From positions 1 through 6,848 of the forward strand of contig JAUYAJ010000077.1 of assembly GCA_030693565.1 (NCBI GenBank): a stretch of DNA of 6,848 nt, read 5' to 3'. Position 1 is the stretch's first letter. Each line of letters opens with the position of its first letter. The translations under genes and the position numbers were made by a program. Positions 5,861 to 6,848 of this stretch are shown piece after piece. Source of the DNA: Rubrivivax sp. Its GTDB lineage: Bacteria; Pseudomonadota; Gammaproteobacteria; Burkholderiales; Burkholderiaceae_C. Below the pieces are notes generated by a model that was not told the DNA's origin, did not search any database, and worked only from the letters and a program-made list of their open reading frames with translations.

Positions 5861-6005
5861 GAGGTGGGCGGGCGCGCAGGCGTCAACGCCCGATGGTGGG
5901 GCCGGCGCGCCCGGCGCAGCGGCTCGAACAAGCCGCCGAAGACCCGGCATTTGTGCCGCCGCCGGCGCGCCGGCCGCTGGCGCACCCGAAACGTAGAATC
6001 CGCCC
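5861..6005. other. Divergent intergenic region kinase/argS with GC palindromes
   Basis: This 145-bp gap separates the divergent starts of the kinase and argS. It holds a perfect 14-bp palindrome GCCGGCGCGCCGGC (5961-5974) and a stem GCGGCT-N6-AGCCGC (5919-5936). The minus-strand kinase frame stays open through the whole gap, so part could be coding if the kinase starts at 5950. I find no convincing kinase promoter here. Confidence 0.4.
5994..5999 (+). promoter_or_regulatory. Candidate -10 box of argS (leaderless start)
   Basis: TAGAAT matches the sigma-70 -10 consensus at five of six positions and ends six nucleotides before the argS ATG. Transcription would begin at or within a base or two of the ATG, giving a leaderless mRNA. 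That fits the lack of any Shine-Dalgarno. No good -35 is visible at 16-18 bp spacing. Confidence 0.5.
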
Positions 6006-6848
6006 ATGATCCAAGCCAAGCACGAGCTGCAGCAGGCGTTGGCCGCTGCGCTCGCCGAACTGGCGGGCCAGGCCGCTCCGCCCGCCGCCTTCGAATCCCC
6101 CAAGCAGGCCGCCCATGGCGACCTCGCCGTCACGGCAGCGATGCCGCTGGCGCGCAGCCTGAAGAAGAACCCGCGCGAGATCGCCCAAGCTCTGGTCGAG
6201 GCCTTGCAGCGCCAGGGCGCGGTGCAGCGCTGGGTGCAGGCGCTGGAGATCGCCGGCCCGGGCTTCATCAACCTGCGCCTGCAAGCGGCGGCCAAACAAG
6301 CCGTGGTGGCCGAGGTGCTGGCCGCGGCAGACGGCTTCGGCCGCCAGCCCGCCCATGACGGGCGGGTGATGGTGGAGTTCGTTTCCGCCAACCCGACCGG
6401 GCCGCTGCACGTTGGCCATGGCCGCCAGGCGGCGCTGGGTGATTCGCTGTGCCGGCTGTTCGAGACCCAGGGCTGGCAGGTCACGCGCGAGTTCTATTAC
6501 AACGACGCCGGGGTGCAGATCGCGACCTTGGCGACGTCGACCCAGGCGCGCCTGCGCGGGCTTCAGCCTGGCGACGCCGACTGGCCCGAACAAGCCTACA
6601 ACGGCGACTACATCGCCGACATCGCCGCCGATTTCGCCGCCAAGGCCACGGTGCGCGCCGACGACCGCGAGTTCACCGCGTCGGCCGACCTGAACGACCT
6701 CGACGGCATCCGCCAGTTCGCCGTCGCCTACCTGCGCCACGAGCAAGACCTCGACCTGCAGGCCTTCGGCGTGCGCTTCGACAACTACTTCCTCGAGTCC
6801 AGCCTTTACGCCGACGGCCGCGTCGAAGCCACCGTCGAGCGCCTGACA
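6006..6848 (+). CDS. argS: Arginyl-tRNA synthetase, N-terminal half (runs off right edge)
   Basis: Charges tRNA-Arg with arginine using ATP; an essential cytosolic class I synthetase. The frame is open for 281 codons to the window end, roughly half of the usual 560-590 aa. The N-terminal additional domain that contacts the tRNA elbow covers about residues 1-110. It is followed by the catalytic core with the highly conserved EFVSANPTGPLHVGHGR (124-140), where HVGH (135-138) is the HIGH signature, and by REFYYNDAGVQI (161-172), another ArgRS hallmark. The KMSKS-like loop and anticodon-binding domain lie beyond the edge. The ATG at 6006 is chosen because an in-frame TAG (5994-5996) lies four codons upstream and the protein begins in normal ArgRS style. 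No Shine-Dalgarno is present. It is divergent from the kinase gene. Confidence 0.97.
   Translation, partial: MIQAKHELQQALAAALAELAGQAAPPAAFESPKQAAHGDLAVTAAMPLARSLKKNPREIAQALVEALQRQGAVQRWVQALEIAGPGFINLRLQAAAKQAVVAEVLAAADGFGRQPAHDGRVMVEFVSANPTGPLHVGHGRQAALGDSLCRLFETQGWQVTREFYYNDAGVQIATLATSTQARLRGLQPGDADWPEQAYNGDYIADIAADFAAKATVRADDREFTASADLNDLDGIRQFAVAYLRHEQDLDLQAFGVRFDNYFLESSLYADGRVEATVERLT

Noticed and set aside
5861..6484. Upstream extension of the kinase frame to 6484
   Set aside because: The extension runs antisense through the argS N-terminal domain, its translation resembles no protein family, and the kinase fold needs none of it.
5883..6746. Minus-strand open frame of 287 codons over the argS start
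   Set aside because: It overlaps the strongly conserved argS coding strand and has shadow-frame composition.

Overview
The window is GC-rich, compactly packed chromosomal DNA with strong third-position G/C use. Its gene content points to a betaproteobacterium, most likely of the Burkholderiales: malate synthase G, a PsiF-repeat protein, and a soluble Hanks kinase divergent from argS. This taxonomic call rests on composition and protein style only. There are no tRNA or rRNA genes, insertion sequences, phage genes or CRISPR arrays.

Layout. (1) Positions 1-78 (-) hold the first 26 codons of an unrecognised gene that continues past the left edge. (2) Positions 195-3085 (-) hold a probable two-gene operon: an L-2-haloacid dehalogenase (HAD type II), then glcB (malate synthase G) 32 nt downstream. 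(3) A LysR-type regulator (3171-4085, +) is divergent from that operon across an 85-bp gap. The gap contains a 22-bp dyad that is a good operator candidate. (4) The regulator converges on a small exported PsiF-repeat protein (4117-4386, -). (5) Upstream of psiF on the same strand is a Ser/Thr protein kinase with a C-terminal cyclic-nucleotide-binding-type domain (4493-5860, -). (6) Divergent from the kinase, argS begins at 6006 (+) and runs off the right edge.

How the genes may work together. The dehalogenase makes 2-hydroxy acids, and glycolate if the substrate is a haloacetate. Malate synthase G condenses glyoxylate, the oxidation product of glycolate, with acetyl-CoA. With the divergent LysR gene, this looks like a locally controlled C2-acid utilisation module. 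The glycolate oxidase step is not in the window. The kinase and psiF could form a second transcription unit, and nothing in the sequence ties them to the C2 module.

No wholly new system is evident. The points most worth checking are the kinase, whose nucleotide pocket has His where the key phosphate-binding Arg is expected; the operator-like dyad; and a recurring TAG-containing -10-like box exactly 6 nt before the ATG of three genes that lack a Shine-Dalgarno sequence, which suggests leaderless transcripts.
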